From Candidatus Kaiserbacteria bacterium RIFCSPHIGHO2_02_FULL_55_25 (lineage in GTDB: Bacteria; Patescibacteriota; Minisyncoccia; Phycocordibacterales; UBA2100): a stretch of DNA of 49,705 nt. The stretch is taken from positions 89,626 to 139,330 of the forward strand of contig MFLL01000001.1 in the NCBI GenBank assembly GCA_001781335.1, in the 5' to 3' direction. The notes beneath the pieces were generated by a model. The model did no database searches. It saw only the letters and a program-made list of their open reading frames with translations, and was not told the origin of the DNA. Shown in pieces: positions 24,104-32,282 of this stretch (positions within the stretch are counted from its first letter, which is position 1; every line of letters starts with the position of its first letter). The position numbers were made by a program, and so were the translations under genes.

Positions 24104-25354
24104 TCACGAGAGCGTGAGCACGCAGACGTTGCGCTTTCCGCGCTTCAAAAGTGCGACATTGTGTGTGAAATCGGATTTTTCGAGCGCGCGCTTTTCGTCG
24201 GTTACCGCTTCACCGTTGAGCGTGACAGCGCCATCAGTGATGAATTGGCGCGCCTCGCGCTTCGACGTCGCCAATTTCGCATCGACGAGAACATCGACAA
24301 GCTCGGCCTCTCCCGAAACTGCACATGACGGGGCGGATGCCGCCAGTCCTTTCGCCGCCGCCACTGAAATATCTTTGACGCCGCCGTCACCGAAAAGCAC
24401 TTGTGAAATTTGTTCCGCCGTCGCGACAGCTTCCGCGCCGTGCACAAGCACAGTCACTTCGCGAGCAAGGATTTCCTGCCCATGACGCGCGGCCGGATTG
24501 CGCTTGTGCATTTCCATCGCCGCATCAATCTCCGCGCCCGTGAGCATCGTCAACTTCAGCAGAAGCTCTTCCACTGCGTCATCCTCGATATTGAGGAAAA
24601 ATTGATACATTTTGAACGGTGACGTTTTCTCCGCGTCCAGCCAAATCGCTCCCTCTTCGCTCTTGCCGAATTTCTTGCCGGTCGATTTGTTGACGACGAG
24701 CGGCCACGTGAGCGCAAAGACTTCCTTCCCCGCTTTTCTGCGGATAAACTCAACGCCCGCGAGAATGTTGCTCCACTGGTCGGAGCCGCCCACCTGCACG
24801 TCACAGGCATACTGCTCGTTGAGATACAGGAAGTCGTACCCCTGCAGGAGCGAATAACTGAATTCGGTAAACGAAAGCGGGGCTTCCTTGTCGAGCCGGT
24901 CTTTCACCACATCTTTCTTTATCATCGCGTTCACCGTGAAGTGTTTGCCGACATCGCGTAGAAATTCAAGCAGATTGAGCTTGGTGAGCCACTTCGCGTT
25001 GTTCTCCTCGGTGAAATCACCCTTGCCGAACACCCGCCGTATTTGCGCAGAAACGGCCTTGGAATTCTTGGCGATGGTTTCCTCATCGAGCAAATTGCGC
25101 TCCTGCGCTTTGCCACCCGGATCGCCTATCATTCCCGTCCCGCCGCCGGTGAGAATGATGACCTTGTGCCCGTCTTCAAGAAACCGGCGCAAGACGAGGA
25201 GTCCGACGAGGTTGCCCACGTGGAGCGAATCCGCCGAGGGGTCGATACCGAGGTAGACGGTGCGTTTCGGTCCGTCCGTAATAGTTTCAAGCTTTTCAGC
25301 GGAAAACTGGTATGCGTAACCCCTCTCTCGCAGTGTTTCCGACAATTTTGCCAT
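24104..25354 (-). CDS. tyrS: tyrosyl-tRNA synthetase
   Basis: Class I synthetase that charges tRNA-Tyr. 416 aa: the HIGH-like motif HVGN (45-48, in DPSADSLHVGN), the tyrosine-pocket YSLLQGYDF and the DVQVGGSDQW segment, and the KMSKS-like KFGKS (228-232). A C-terminal S4 RNA-binding domain (about 350-410) reads SKREARQFITDGAVTLNG. Extended -10 box TGGTATAAA lies 6 bases before the ATG, so the mRNA should be leaderless. The palindromic element at 25375-25486 lies just upstream. Confidence 0.97.
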   Translation of the reverse strand: MAKLSETLRERGYAYQFSAEKLETITDGPKRTVYLGIDPSADSLHVGNLVGLLVLRRFLEDGHKVIILTGGGTGMIGDPGGKAQERNLLDEETIAKNSKAVSAQIRRVFGKGDFTEENNAKWLTKLNLLEFLRDVGKHFTVNAMIKKDVVKDRLDKEAPLSFTEFSYSLLQGYDFLYLNEQYACDVQVGGSDQWSNILAGVEFIRRKAGKEVFALTWPLVVNKSTGKKFGKSEEGAIWLDAEKTSPFKMYQFFLNIEDDAVEELLLKLTMLTGAEIDAAMEMHKRNPAARHGQEILAREVTVLVHGAEAVATAEQISQVLFGDGGVKDISVAAAKGLAASAPSCAVSGEAELVDVLVDAKLATSKREARQFITDGAVTLNGEAVTDEKRALEKSDFTHNVALLKRGKRNVCVLTLS

Positions 25355-25374
25355 GCCGTATTTATACCACGGGT

Positions 25375-25486
25375 GGGAGCAAAAAAGAGAGGGTTATTGG
25401 AGGCTCTGCCGCGTGACGACGCGGCAGCCGAAAGATTTTTCAGCTGAAAAATCTTGTACTCTAAGAACCCTCCCTTTTTTGCTCCC
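25375..25486. repeat. 112-bp element: inverted repeat enclosing two hairpins
   Basis: Outer arms of 28 bp (25375-25402 and 25459-25486, 25 of 28 matching) enclose an 8-bp hairpin (25406-25427) and a 22-bp perfect palindrome (25433-25454). The right outer arm forms the last codons of the zincin gene (REQKREGS). It looks like a small non-autonomous palindromic element, or less likely an elaborate terminator. Confidence 0.75.
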
Positions 25487-25901
25487 TCTCTCTCACCTCC
25501 CCCTCATCCATGCCGAAGTGGTGCGCGAATTCATGCCAGATCGTTTCGGCAACAACCTTTGCTACCATCTCCTTATAACGACTTACGATGTCGTTATGGT
25601 CACTAACGACATTCGATGTCGTTAGTTCTTCTTCCGCCTCCTCCTCGATAGGAATCTGATAGAGCGTAATGGTGTCGGGCAAAGTCATACCGACCCCGTA
25701 TTCCTCACCCCGCGCCGAGAGCGGAATTCCCTTGTACAAACCGAGAAGCGTCTCGTCGTCACCGAGCCCTTCCGCTTCCCTGTCTTCCTTCGACGGCTCG
25801 TCCTCCACAAGCACCGCGACATTCTTAATTTTCTCCCGCACCCACTGCGGCAGCTGTTCGTATCCTTCTTCAATCAGTTTCTCAAATTCTTCCCGTGGCA
25901 T
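25461..25901 (-). CDS. zincin-like metallopeptidase
   Basis: Small metallopeptidase of the minimal zincin family (DUF1025-type). The 146-aa product has the zinc motif HEFAHHFGMDE (HExxH at 123-127 plus downstream acidic residue), LLGLYKGIPLSARG (about 52-65) and ITLYQIPIE. Typical members are 110-130 aa. The excess is an in-frame insert at about 93-110 (TTSNVVSDHNDIVSRYKE) made by two inverted repeats, and a C-terminal tail from a palindromic element. The TTG at 25922 overlaps the ZIP gene; I prefer the ATG at 25901. Confidence 0.85.
   Translation of the reverse strand: MPREEFEKLIEEGYEQLPQWVREKIKNVAVLVEDEPSKEDREAEGLGDDETLLGLYKGIPLSARGEEYGVGMTLPDTITLYQIPIEEEAEEELTTSNVVSDHNDIVSRYKEMVAKVVAETIWHEFAHHFGMDEGEVREREQKREGS
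25575..25625. repeat. two related inverted repeats inside the zincin gene
   Basis: IR1 25575-25597 (8-bp arms) and IR2 25603-25625 (10-bp perfect arms, 3-base loop) share the word CGATGTCGTTA. Together they match the in-frame insert before the HExxH helix. Confidence 0.8.
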
Positions 25902-25914
25902 GATAGCTTCATCG

Positions 25915-26628
25915 TTATGCAAACAAGGTCACCGCGTAGAGAGCGGCGACACCGAGAACAGAAGACAGCGTCGTCCAATAGACCGGATGCGAATGGTGGC
26001 TTTCGGGCAACAAATCGGATGCGCCGATGTACAAAAAGAAGCCCGCGAACAGCGCGAGCAAGTAACCGAGGGTCGTCTGACTGACGGTAAAAAAAAGAGT
26101 GGCGAGCACGCCCACGGCGGGCGCAAGTGCGTCTACCAGAAGCCAGCGAAATGCCTGCGCTCTCTCTTCCGTGTTTTTGAGTATCATATTCACCGTATTA
26201 ATGCCGTCGGAAAAGTCGTGAGCTAGGACCGCGAGCGCGACAACCAATCCGACAGCCGGCGAGACTTGGAACGCGAGACCGAGACCGATGCCGTCGAGAA
26301 AACTGTGGAACGAAAGCGTGCCGGCCCCGACAATCCCCCGCCGCTGATGCGCGTGATGGTCGTCATCGGTATGACTGTGCAGTGCGACGAAGCGGTCCAA
26401 TATGAGATATGCGACAAATCCGAGCGCGATAAGCGTCGTTACTGTGCGTACGTCGCCCGTCTGCGCAGTCAACTCAAACGCCTCCGGAATGAGTTCGAAA
26501 AACGCGACACCGATAACGGCTCCGGCGCTGAGCCCCAAAATCAGGTGCAACCGGTCCTTGAGACGCAGAGCAAAAAGCCCGCCTAGCAGGGTCGCACAAA
26601 AGGCCCCGATGACGAATATGAGCACCAT
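25915..26628 (-). CDS. ZIP-family divalent metal transporter
   Basis: 237-aa membrane protein with about 8 helices. Family features: FFELIPEAF near residues 43-51, a histidine-rich loop (HSHTDDDHHAHQ, about 83-95), HSFLDGIGLG and HDFSDGINTVN, the metal-binding helix IV/V motifs. It probably imports zinc, iron or manganese. It overlaps or abuts the zincin gene downstream, so metal supply and a zinc peptidase are co-transcribed. A TATAAT box lies 8 bases before the ATG. Confidence 0.92.
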   Translation of the reverse strand: MVLIFVIGAFCATLLGGLFALRLKDRLHLILGLSAGAVIGVAFFELIPEAFELTAQTGDVRTVTTLIALGFVAYLILDRFVALHSHTDDDHHAHQRRGIVGAGTLSFHSFLDGIGLGLAFQVSPAVGLVVALAVLAHDFSDGINTVNMILKNTEERAQAFRWLLVDALAPAVGVLATLFFTVSQTTLGYLLALFAGFFLYIGASDLLPESHHSHPVYWTTLSSVLGVAALYAVTLFA

Positions 26629-26694
26629 AAATGGAGATTATACACGGGCAGAGCATATGCAAAACCACACGATATAGGAGGCGGTATACTGAGC

Positions 26695-27276
26695 ATGTCC
26701 CACCCTTTTGCATTTATGATGAACGCACTCGCCTCTCTCGACCTCAACATCGTCTATGCGCTCTCCTCCATCCGGACGCCTGTCGGCGTCAGTATGTTTT
26801 CACTTATCACGGACCTCGGTGGAGCGGTCGTCGTGATTCCCGTCGCTCTTTTTGTCTGCGCAATGCTCTGGTACAGGAAAGAACTTCCATACGCAATCGG
26901 GCTCATCGCGGCCGTGCTCGGAGGCGAAGTCGTCAAAGACAGTATCAAAGAGCTCGTCATGCGAGCGAGACCTCCCGTCGAACTGCATGCGATTGTAGAA
27001 GACGGGTGGTCGTTCCCAAGCGGCCACGCAACTGCCGCGCTCGCACTCTATGGCTTCCTCATCTACGCCACATGGAAATTCTCACCCGCATCGTGGCGCA
27101 TGCCGCTCACGATTCTTTTTTCTGCAATTATTCTATTTGTCGGTTTCAGCCGCCTGTACCTCGGCGTGCACTACACGAGTGATGTTGTCGCCGGCTTTGC
27201 CCTCGGCGCACTATTCCTGTGGTTCGGTGTTCTAATTGGAAAGCGTTTGAGCGGGAGCGGCGGCGCGCGCGGGTGA
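26695..27276 (+). CDS. PAP2-family membrane phosphatase
   Basis: 193-aa phosphatase of the PAP2/undecaprenyl-diphosphatase type, with its active site on the outer face of the membrane. All three motifs are present: K85 to R92-P93 (KELVMRARPP), SFPSGH (106-111), and SR at 152-153 with H159 and D163. Five or six helices. It could recycle undecaprenyl pyrophosphate for the peptidoglycan made with MurB and Ddl. TATACT lies 4 bases before the ATG. It overlaps the convergent ECF-like gene by 45 bp. Confidence 0.93.
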   Translation: MSHPFAFMMNALASLDLNIVYALSSIRTPVGVSMFSLITDLGGAVVVIPVALFVCAMLWYRKELPYAIGLIAAVLGGEVVKDSIKELVMRARPPVELHAIVEDGWSFPSGHATAALALYGFLIYATWKFSPASWRMPLTILFSAIILFVGFSRLYLGVHYTSDVVAGFALGALFLWFGVLIGKRLSGSGGARG

Positions 27277-27759
27277 CTCACTCATTGCAAACCAGCGGTA
27301 GAGCGCAGGACTCACGAGCGCGGCGAATACGACCGCGCCGAGTAGGTGCAAAACGGTAAAGGGCACTTGCCCTGCGAGCGCGGCGGAAAACGACTGGCCG
27401 TTGAACAACGGGCCTATGGTGAGACCGGTGACTGCGTCATAAAAAAGAACGCCGACAATGCTAAAGCGGACGAAGTTGCCGCGTGATGCACTACGGTTCT
27501 TGAAATAGAAGTACGAAGCGGCGCCGAGCGCGCCGTATGCGAGCGCAGTGACCCACGTCCATGTACCCCAGCCTGATGTGACGGCGTCGTAGAGCACGAT
27601 GCTTAGCACTCCGAACAGAATGCCCGGCAATGCGCCAAAACGCTTCGAGAGCGGCATCACCGAGGCGAGAATCGGCTCCACATTGGGCGCGCGGAATGGC
27701 AAAAGTCTAAAGGCAAAAACGGCGACAAACGTGAGTATGTATTTCAGCCAAGCAGACAT
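27232..27759 (-). CDS. ECF transporter S component-like membrane protein
   Basis: 175 aa with five to six hydrophobic segments. The start FRLLPFRAPNVEPILASVMPLS and GILFGVLSIVLYD resemble substrate-binding S components of energy-coupling-factor vitamin transporters. No ECF ATPase or T component is in the window, so it would have to share a module encoded elsewhere. A TG-G-TATACT box lies before the ATG. A cytoplasmic tail rich in alanine follows the last helix. Confidence 0.65.
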   Translation of the reverse strand: MSAWLKYILTFVAVFAFRLLPFRAPNVEPILASVMPLSKRFGALPGILFGVLSIVLYDAVTSGWGTWTWVTALAYGALGAASYFYFKNRSASRGNFVRFSIVGVLFYDAVTGLTIGPLFNGQSFSAALAGQVPFTVLHLLGAVVFAALVSPALYRWFAMSESPARAAAPAQTLSN

Positions 27760-27807
27760 GGGATTTAGAGTATACCACTCGGCTCCGTTAGCGCCTGTGA
27801 ATAGCCA

Positions 27808-28155
27808 TTAACGGCTACGTACAACAGTGACGCCGGGTGTGCAGTCCTTATACATCTCCGTTTTGCGCACGGTGACAACGACGCGGCCGATGCGGGTGTC
27901 TTCAAGAATCTTCGTGGCGACAACATCCGCAAGCTTTTCAAGAAGCTTGAACGAAGGACCCTCGACAACCTCTTTTGCGACTTTTCGGAAAATCGCGTAG
28001 TTCGCCGTATCATTGATATCGTCACTCACCGCGGCTTTGTGAGTATCGAAATCAACCGCGATATCGAGCACGAATTCCTGTTCACGCGTCCGCTCCTCGT
28101 CATACACGCCATGCTTTCCACGCAGTAACAAATCTTGAATAAATATTGTATCCAT
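27808..28155 (-). CDS. folB: dihydroneopterin aldolase-like protein
   Basis: 115-aa FolB/FolX-type tunnelling fold. Matching features are the N-terminal IFIQDLLLRGKHGVYDEERTREQEF, with the family's G-x-x-G-x-x-x-E-R pattern, and the central DDINDTANYAIFRKVAKEVVEG (substrate site), then LLEKLADVVATKIL and VTVRKTEMYKD. No other folate gene is nearby. The start at 28155 is preferred; a TTG at 28185 abuts the aminopeptidase stop. It is probably co-transcribed with the M29 peptidase. Confidence 0.85.
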   Translation of the reverse strand: MDTIFIQDLLLRGKHGVYDEERTREQEFVLDIAVDFDTHKAAVSDDINDTANYAIFRKVAKEVVEGPSFKLLEKLADVVATKILEDTRIGRVVVTVRKTEMYKDCTPGVTVVRSR

Positions 28156-28185
28156 GTTCTTGTTGTGCAGGTTTAACTTCCTCAA

Positions 28186-29424
28186 CTACAACACGAAGCG
28201 GCCGTCTTTGTAGATGATCTTCGTCGTGCCGTTTTTCAGATGTGCGGTCACGGTGCGCCGCGTCGTCGAAATGATGTCGGTGTGTATTGAAGAGTCGTTG
28301 TAGCCCAACGCTTTTGCCTGCTTAGTTGTAAGCTTCGAGACATCACCCGAGTAACAATCCCGATACGACATACCGAGTGCAAGGTGGGTGTTGCCGTAAG
28401 GCCCGCCCACATTTTCGTCGTACAACGTCTCTGCCATGAATTTCGTGATGCGCGAGTGACGGCTGTCGGTGAGCGAGTATTCGCCGATTCTGTTCGCACC
28501 CTTTGTCGCTATCATCTCTTTCAGAAGTTTCTCATTCGTCTTCGCCTTGGATTTAACAACAAGACCATTCTTAAATTCCAACTCAATACCCGTAATCTTG
28601 GACCCGTAGCGATACAGCGGCTGGTTAAATTTGATCCAGCCCTCGGTACCGCGCCAATCCGGGCTGGTGAATATTTCAAAGCTCGGAATATTCGCACCTG
28701 AACCGGAGCGCCATGCACGCTTTTCACCAAGTTTAATCCAGAGATCCATGTCAGGGCCGACGGCGTGCAATCGGTCCACCTTGGGCGTAATTGCATTAAG
28801 CTTACGACGATATTTCTCGATTTCAATATATACCCGCTTCCATTTTGCTATCGGATTCTTCTCATCCAAAAAGCAGGCTTTGATAATCTGATTCCAGTAC
28901 TCCTTCTCCGAAAGCCCGGCTTCCTTCGCCATCGCGGGCGTGCCATACATCGCGATGGACCATGAAAGTTTGCCTTTCCATTCCTTTTGATGCCGCCAGT
29001 CCATAAACGGCTTCATTGCGGCACCTCTCGCCATCATTCTTTTCGGGTCTATCCCGTCCATAAGATGCATGTCTCTGTCGGCAAGTATAAAAAGTGAGTG
29101 GTCCATCTCGTCCACGACCCCGCGCAGATATTTTGCCGGAAAGAATTTTATCTGCTCGTCCGAGGCATTCTCATAAAAATGTCGGCTCGTGCTGTCGTTG
29201 CGGCGCATGTCGCCCTTCTCTTCATCGGGTGCATAGTGCGGAAGCACATGCCCGCCGGCGTCGATAATCGCGTTGAAGATTGCAACATACAGGGGCTTCG
29301 CGCTCTCATTCGCGGAGAGCCGCACGACGTCGCCTTTCTTAATTCCCTTCCCCCCGCCGAGTGCAAAATTCACCATCACATCGGCGTATTTCTTTAAAAT
29401 TGTATCGCTGGGCGTGTATGACAT
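28186..29424 (-). CDS. M29-family aminopeptidase
   Basis: Metal-dependent aminopeptidase of the thermophilic AmpS/M29 type. The 412-aa length is typical. Candidate metal ligands lie in NIPSFEIFTSP (E), FMAETLYDENVGGPYGNTHL (E, H) and SIHTDII (H, D), all in the C-terminal half. Cytosolic, probably in peptide turnover. TAGACA, 17-bp spacer, TAGTCT lies 6 bases before the ATG, again leaving no room for an SD. folB follows. Confidence 0.9.
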   Translation of the reverse strand: MSYTPSDTILKKYADVMVNFALGGGKGIKKGDVVRLSANESAKPLYVAIFNAIIDAGGHVLPHYAPDEEKGDMRRNDSTSRHFYENASDEQIKFFPAKYLRGVVDEMDHSLFILADRDMHLMDGIDPKRMMARGAAMKPFMDWRHQKEWKGKLSWSIAMYGTPAMAKEAGLSEKEYWNQIIKACFLDEKNPIAKWKRVYIEIEKYRRKLNAITPKVDRLHAVGPDMDLWIKLGEKRAWRSGSGANIPSFEIFTSPDWRGTEGWIKFNQPLYRYGSKITGIELEFKNGLVVKSKAKTNEKLLKEMIATKGANRIGEYSLTDSRHSRITKFMAETLYDENVGGPYGNTHLALGMSYRDCYSGDVSKLTTKQAKALGYNDSSIHTDIISTTRRTVTAHLKNGTTKIIYKDGRFVL

Positions 29425-29460
29425 CGTCCCAGACTACTCGGATAAAACCAATTTGTCTAG

Positions 29461-29486
29461 AAAAAACCGCGGGGCGTGCCCCGCGG
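29461..29486 (-). terminator. Rho-independent terminator
   Basis: 8-bp GC stem (29467-29474 with 29479-29486) followed on the minus strand by TTTTTT. It ends the 137-aa orphan gene. Confidence 0.85.
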
Positions 29487-29506
29487 CTTTCACGACTGGA
29501 CCAAAG

Positions 29507-29920
29507 TCAGGCCGCTAGAGGCTTGCCGCGCGTCAGGCTGAACTTCTTCTTTTTGTTGGGATTTTCTCCCTGACGTGGCAGCGGATCTTTGAACTGAATT
29601 TCGACAGAGGCATCCCGCCAAATCAACTTGTCTTTGGCGTCGCGGGTATTTGCCTCGGCCACGTGCGTTGCTCGGACATCAAACTCGTACCACCGGTCGC
29701 CGATTCCGAACATTCCCAAGCGACCTTTCAGTACGCTGGTACGCGTCCCGGTGCGCTTTGTTGTGCGCTCCTTCGCATTGACACGCCACCGCACCCACTT
29801 TAGGTGTGCGCCGCCGGGGTAATACATGCCTTGAAAGTGCAGGCCCAGAATGTCCATGACACCTTGGTAGACCTGGTCGGTGATATCGATCGTACGTTCG
29901 GTAGCTATTGTCTCGCTCAT
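29507..29920 (-). CDS. orphan protein, 137 aa
   Basis: Not recognised. The start at 29920 is chosen for GGGAGC six bases upstream. The product is soluble, rather basic, with alternating strands (GAHLKWVRWRVNAKERT, GDRWYEFDVRATHVAE, DASVEIQFKDP) and a lysine-rich tail (NPNKKKKFSL). Possibly a nucleic-acid or phosphate-binding beta domain; no motif confirms it. It has its own promoter (30030-30059), a leader of about 100 bases with two hairpins, and its own terminator. Confidence 0.6.
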   Translation of the reverse strand: MSETIATERTIDITDQVYQGVMDILGLHFQGMYYPGGAHLKWVRWRVNAKERTTKRTGTRTSVLKGRLGMFGIGDRWYEFDVRATHVAEANTRDAKDKLIWRDASVEIQFKDPLPRQGENPNKKKKFSLTRGKPLAA

Positions 29921-30023
29921 ATTGCGCTCCCATCGGAGTGCGCCGACGGACAATTCCGCCGGCTACTGTCCATCGACAGCAGAACACCCACTCGAGTGGA
30001 GATTCTGCTGGCGACGACGTCTA
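29921..30023 (-). promoter_or_regulatory. structured leader that may hide the SD
   Basis: On the minus strand the leader has a hairpin at 29989-30018 (GCAGAA with TTCTGC and an inner CCACTCGAGTGG), then GGACAGTAGCC...TTGTCC pairing, then GCGC-CTCC pairing with GGAGCGC, which contains the SD of the 137-aa gene. Folding could control translation. Confidence 0.4.
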
Positions 30024-30029
30024 GGCGAG

Positions 30030-30059
30030 ACTATACGATTTGATGGAACAGTCTGTCAA
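30030..30059 (-). promoter_or_regulatory. sigma70-type promoter
   Basis: Minus strand TTGACA (30054-30059), 18-bp spacer, TATAGT (30030-30035), just after the purF stop, facing the 137-aa orphan gene. Confidence 0.7.
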
Positions 30060-31571
30060 TTAAACCTTTCTCACTTCTTTTGCGCGCTCTTTGATATCTA
30101 TCGGGTAGACGCCCGTGAAGCACGAGGTGCAGAATTGCGATTCGGGAAGCCCTGTCGCGCGTATCATGCCTTCGTACGAGAGGAAGCGGAGTGAGGTCGC
30201 GCCGAGATACTCGCGCATTTCTTCGACGGACTTCGTCGAGGCCATGAGCTTTTCCTGCTTGGGTGTGTCGATGCCGTAAAAGTCGGGGTACTTCACCGGC
30301 GGCGAACACGAAAGGAAGTGCACCTCTTTAGCGCCCGCGTCGAAAAGCATTTTCACGATTTGCCGCGAGGTGGTGCCGCGGACGATTGAGTCGTCAACGA
30401 CGACAAGACGCTTGCCTGCGATAACCTCGGGAATCGGCGTGAGTTTCGATTTCACACCCTGCTCGCGAATATGCTGTTCCGGCTGAATAAACGTGCGGTG
30501 AATGTAGCGGTTCTTGGCGAGTCCCAATTCCATGGGAATCCCGCTGTGTCGAGCATACCCGACCGCGGCCGGAATCGCGGTCTCGGGCACGGGAATGACG
30601 ACGTCGGCTTCGATTTTGTTTTCTTTTGCGAGCTCCACACCGCAGTTCTTGCGCATCTCGTACACCGATTTACCGAGGAGATGACTGTCGGGACGCGCAA
30701 AATATACGAACTCGAAAATATCGAGTTTCTGATTCCCCTCTGCGAGTTGCTCACTACGCAAACCGTCCGCATCCACTATCGCCATCTCGCCCGGCTGTAC
30801 GTCGCGAAGGAATTCCGCACCTATCGGCGGAAATGCGCATGTTTCCGACGCGAAGACGAATCCCCCGTTGAGCTTCGCAAGCGAAAGCGGACGGATGCCG
30901 CAGGCGTCGCGGATGGCGATAATCGAATCGGCCGACATGACGAGAACTGAAAACGCTCCGGTAAGGAGCGGGTATACTTCTTTGATTGCATCTTCGAGCT
31001 TGGCGCCCTTGCGCATCGCGGCACCGATAGATTCTACAATCATGCGCGAGTCGGAAAAATCCTCCGAGGCGACACTGTGTGCCGCGATATATTGCTCGAG
31101 CGCGGTGGTGCTCGGGAGATTGCCGTTGTGCACGAGCGCGATAGCGCCGTCGTCGGGGCCGGAGCAGAGCGAGATTGAATCGAGCAAGCTGGGGCTCATG
31201 TCGCCGTAATCGATTTTTTCGAGCGCGCTGTTCCCCGCCGCGAGCATCGGCTGTGCGTGTTTTACCTTGGAATTGCGCGAAGTCGAATAACGATTATGGG
31301 CCACTGCGACGTGGCCCTTGAGTGATTCCATGATGTCTTCGGTGAAGACCTGCGAGACAAGGCCCATGCCTTTGTGCAGGCAAACCTGCTCTCCGTCGCC
31401 CGCGGCGATGCCTGCGCTTTCCTGCCCGCGATGCTGGAGTGCGTAGAGACCGAAGAAGGACAGGCGAGCGACATCGAGCCCTTTGCCGTAGACACCGAAG
31501 ACCGCACATTTCTCCCCAAGCTCCCCCGAACCGATTTCTCTGTCTGTGGTCGGTTGAGGGATGTGTGCCAT
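30060..31571 (-). CDS. purF: amidophosphoribosyltransferase
   Basis: First committed step of purine synthesis: PRPP plus glutamine to phosphoribosylamine. 503 aa. A 21-residue leader precedes the catalytic Cys22 (EKCAVFGVY), as in propeptide-type PurF, then the glutaminase core (LQHRGQESAGIA), and the phosphoribosyltransferase signature VVVDDSIVRGTTSRQIVKML. The terminal cysteines CSPPVKYPD may hold a metal cluster or be structural. TG-G-TACAAT lies upstream with a 10-base gap. No other purine gene is in view. Confidence 0.96.
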   Translation of the reverse strand: MAHIPQPTTDREIGSGELGEKCAVFGVYGKGLDVARLSFFGLYALQHRGQESAGIAAGDGEQVCLHKGMGLVSQVFTEDIMESLKGHVAVAHNRYSTSRNSKVKHAQPMLAAGNSALEKIDYGDMSPSLLDSISLCSGPDDGAIALVHNGNLPSTTALEQYIAAHSVASEDFSDSRMIVESIGAAMRKGAKLEDAIKEVYPLLTGAFSVLVMSADSIIAIRDACGIRPLSLAKLNGGFVFASETCAFPPIGAEFLRDVQPGEMAIVDADGLRSEQLAEGNQKLDIFEFVYFARPDSHLLGKSVYEMRKNCGVELAKENKIEADVVIPVPETAIPAAVGYARHSGIPMELGLAKNRYIHRTFIQPEQHIREQGVKSKLTPIPEVIAGKRLVVVDDSIVRGTTSRQIVKMLFDAGAKEVHFLSCSPPVKYPDFYGIDTPKQEKLMASTKSVEEMREYLGATSLRFLSYEGMIRATGLPESQFCTSCFTGVYPIDIKERAKEVRKV

Positions 31572-31607
31572 AGAAAAAATCATTGTACCAAATATTTCCC
31601 AAAGCGA

Positions 31608-31627
31608 GAGGCGCCCGAAGGCGCCTC
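31608..31627 (-). terminator. hairpin after the 183-aa orphan gene
   Basis: 8-bp perfect stem GAGGCGCC/GGCGCCTC with a CGAA loop, about 25 bases after the stop. The T run on the minus strand is weak (CTCTCGCTTT). Confidence 0.55.
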
Positions 31628-31649
31628 GTATTGTTTGTGCACTGTCGCG

Positions 31650-32201
31650 TCATCCACCCAATGCGAGTGAAAAATCGCTCGCACCACGGAGGCTCTTTGC
31701 CGACGTCAGAGTCCCGGCGTAGATGCTCCGGTATCCGCGGTGAATCTCGATGACAGACGGGTCTTCCCACGACGGGTACGGAATGAGCGTCCCATCGAGG
31801 AAAAAGTGCGGATGTAAATGACCCGACTTTGCCACGAGATCGTCGAGGATCTCGGCTCGACCGTCGCAATAGTCGAAGAAGGCGGCATCGAGCGGAATAA
31901 ACGTATCCGCTCCGAAGACCGGGCACATCCGACACAGCACCAGTTTGTGGACCCAGCGTTTTAGAAGATGGGACCGCGCATCGCTAAATTCAGCGTAGCG
32001 GTGCACCATGTCAATCCCGCGAACCAATCGCCCGCGTCTGTCGCGGCACGGGACAAGCTGGACCTTCGACAACTCCACTATAGTGATATGGCGCGAGCAG
32101 GGATTGGTCTCCGGAATCACTTTCCTGCTCAAGCCGAACGAGTCATACAGACCGTTCCATGTGGAGTGTCTGTTTATCGTTACCCTTTCTCGCCTGCTCA
32201 C
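31650..32201 (-). CDS. orphan protein, 183 aa
   Basis: Not recognised. The start is uncertain: a GTG at 32201 follows an AGGGAGAGG SD, but the frame opens at 32276. The SD sits in a small hairpin (GCCTCT/AGAGGC). The protein is soluble with a cysteine-containing central segment (LVLCRMCPVFGADTF), where CRMC could bind metal, and a histidine-rich stretch (KSGHLHPHFF). The last 60 residues look alpha/beta. Own hairpin terminator. It belongs to the accessory orphan class and sits between the DoxX operon and purF. Confidence 0.5.
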   Translation of the reverse strand: MSRRERVTINRHSTWNGLYDSFGLSRKVIPETNPCSRHITIVELSKVQLVPCRDRRGRLVRGIDMVHRYAEFSDARSHLLKRWVHKLVLCRMCPVFGADTFIPLDAAFFDYCDGRAEILDDLVAKSGHLHPHFFLDGTLIPYPSWEDPSVIEIHRGYRSIYAGTLTSAKSLRGASDFSLALGG

Positions 32202-32282
32202 ATGCCTCTCCCTAGAGGCGATACTAATTACAAATTCGCCAGCCGCGATTATGCCACGGACTGCACGGCACGGCAAGTGCGG

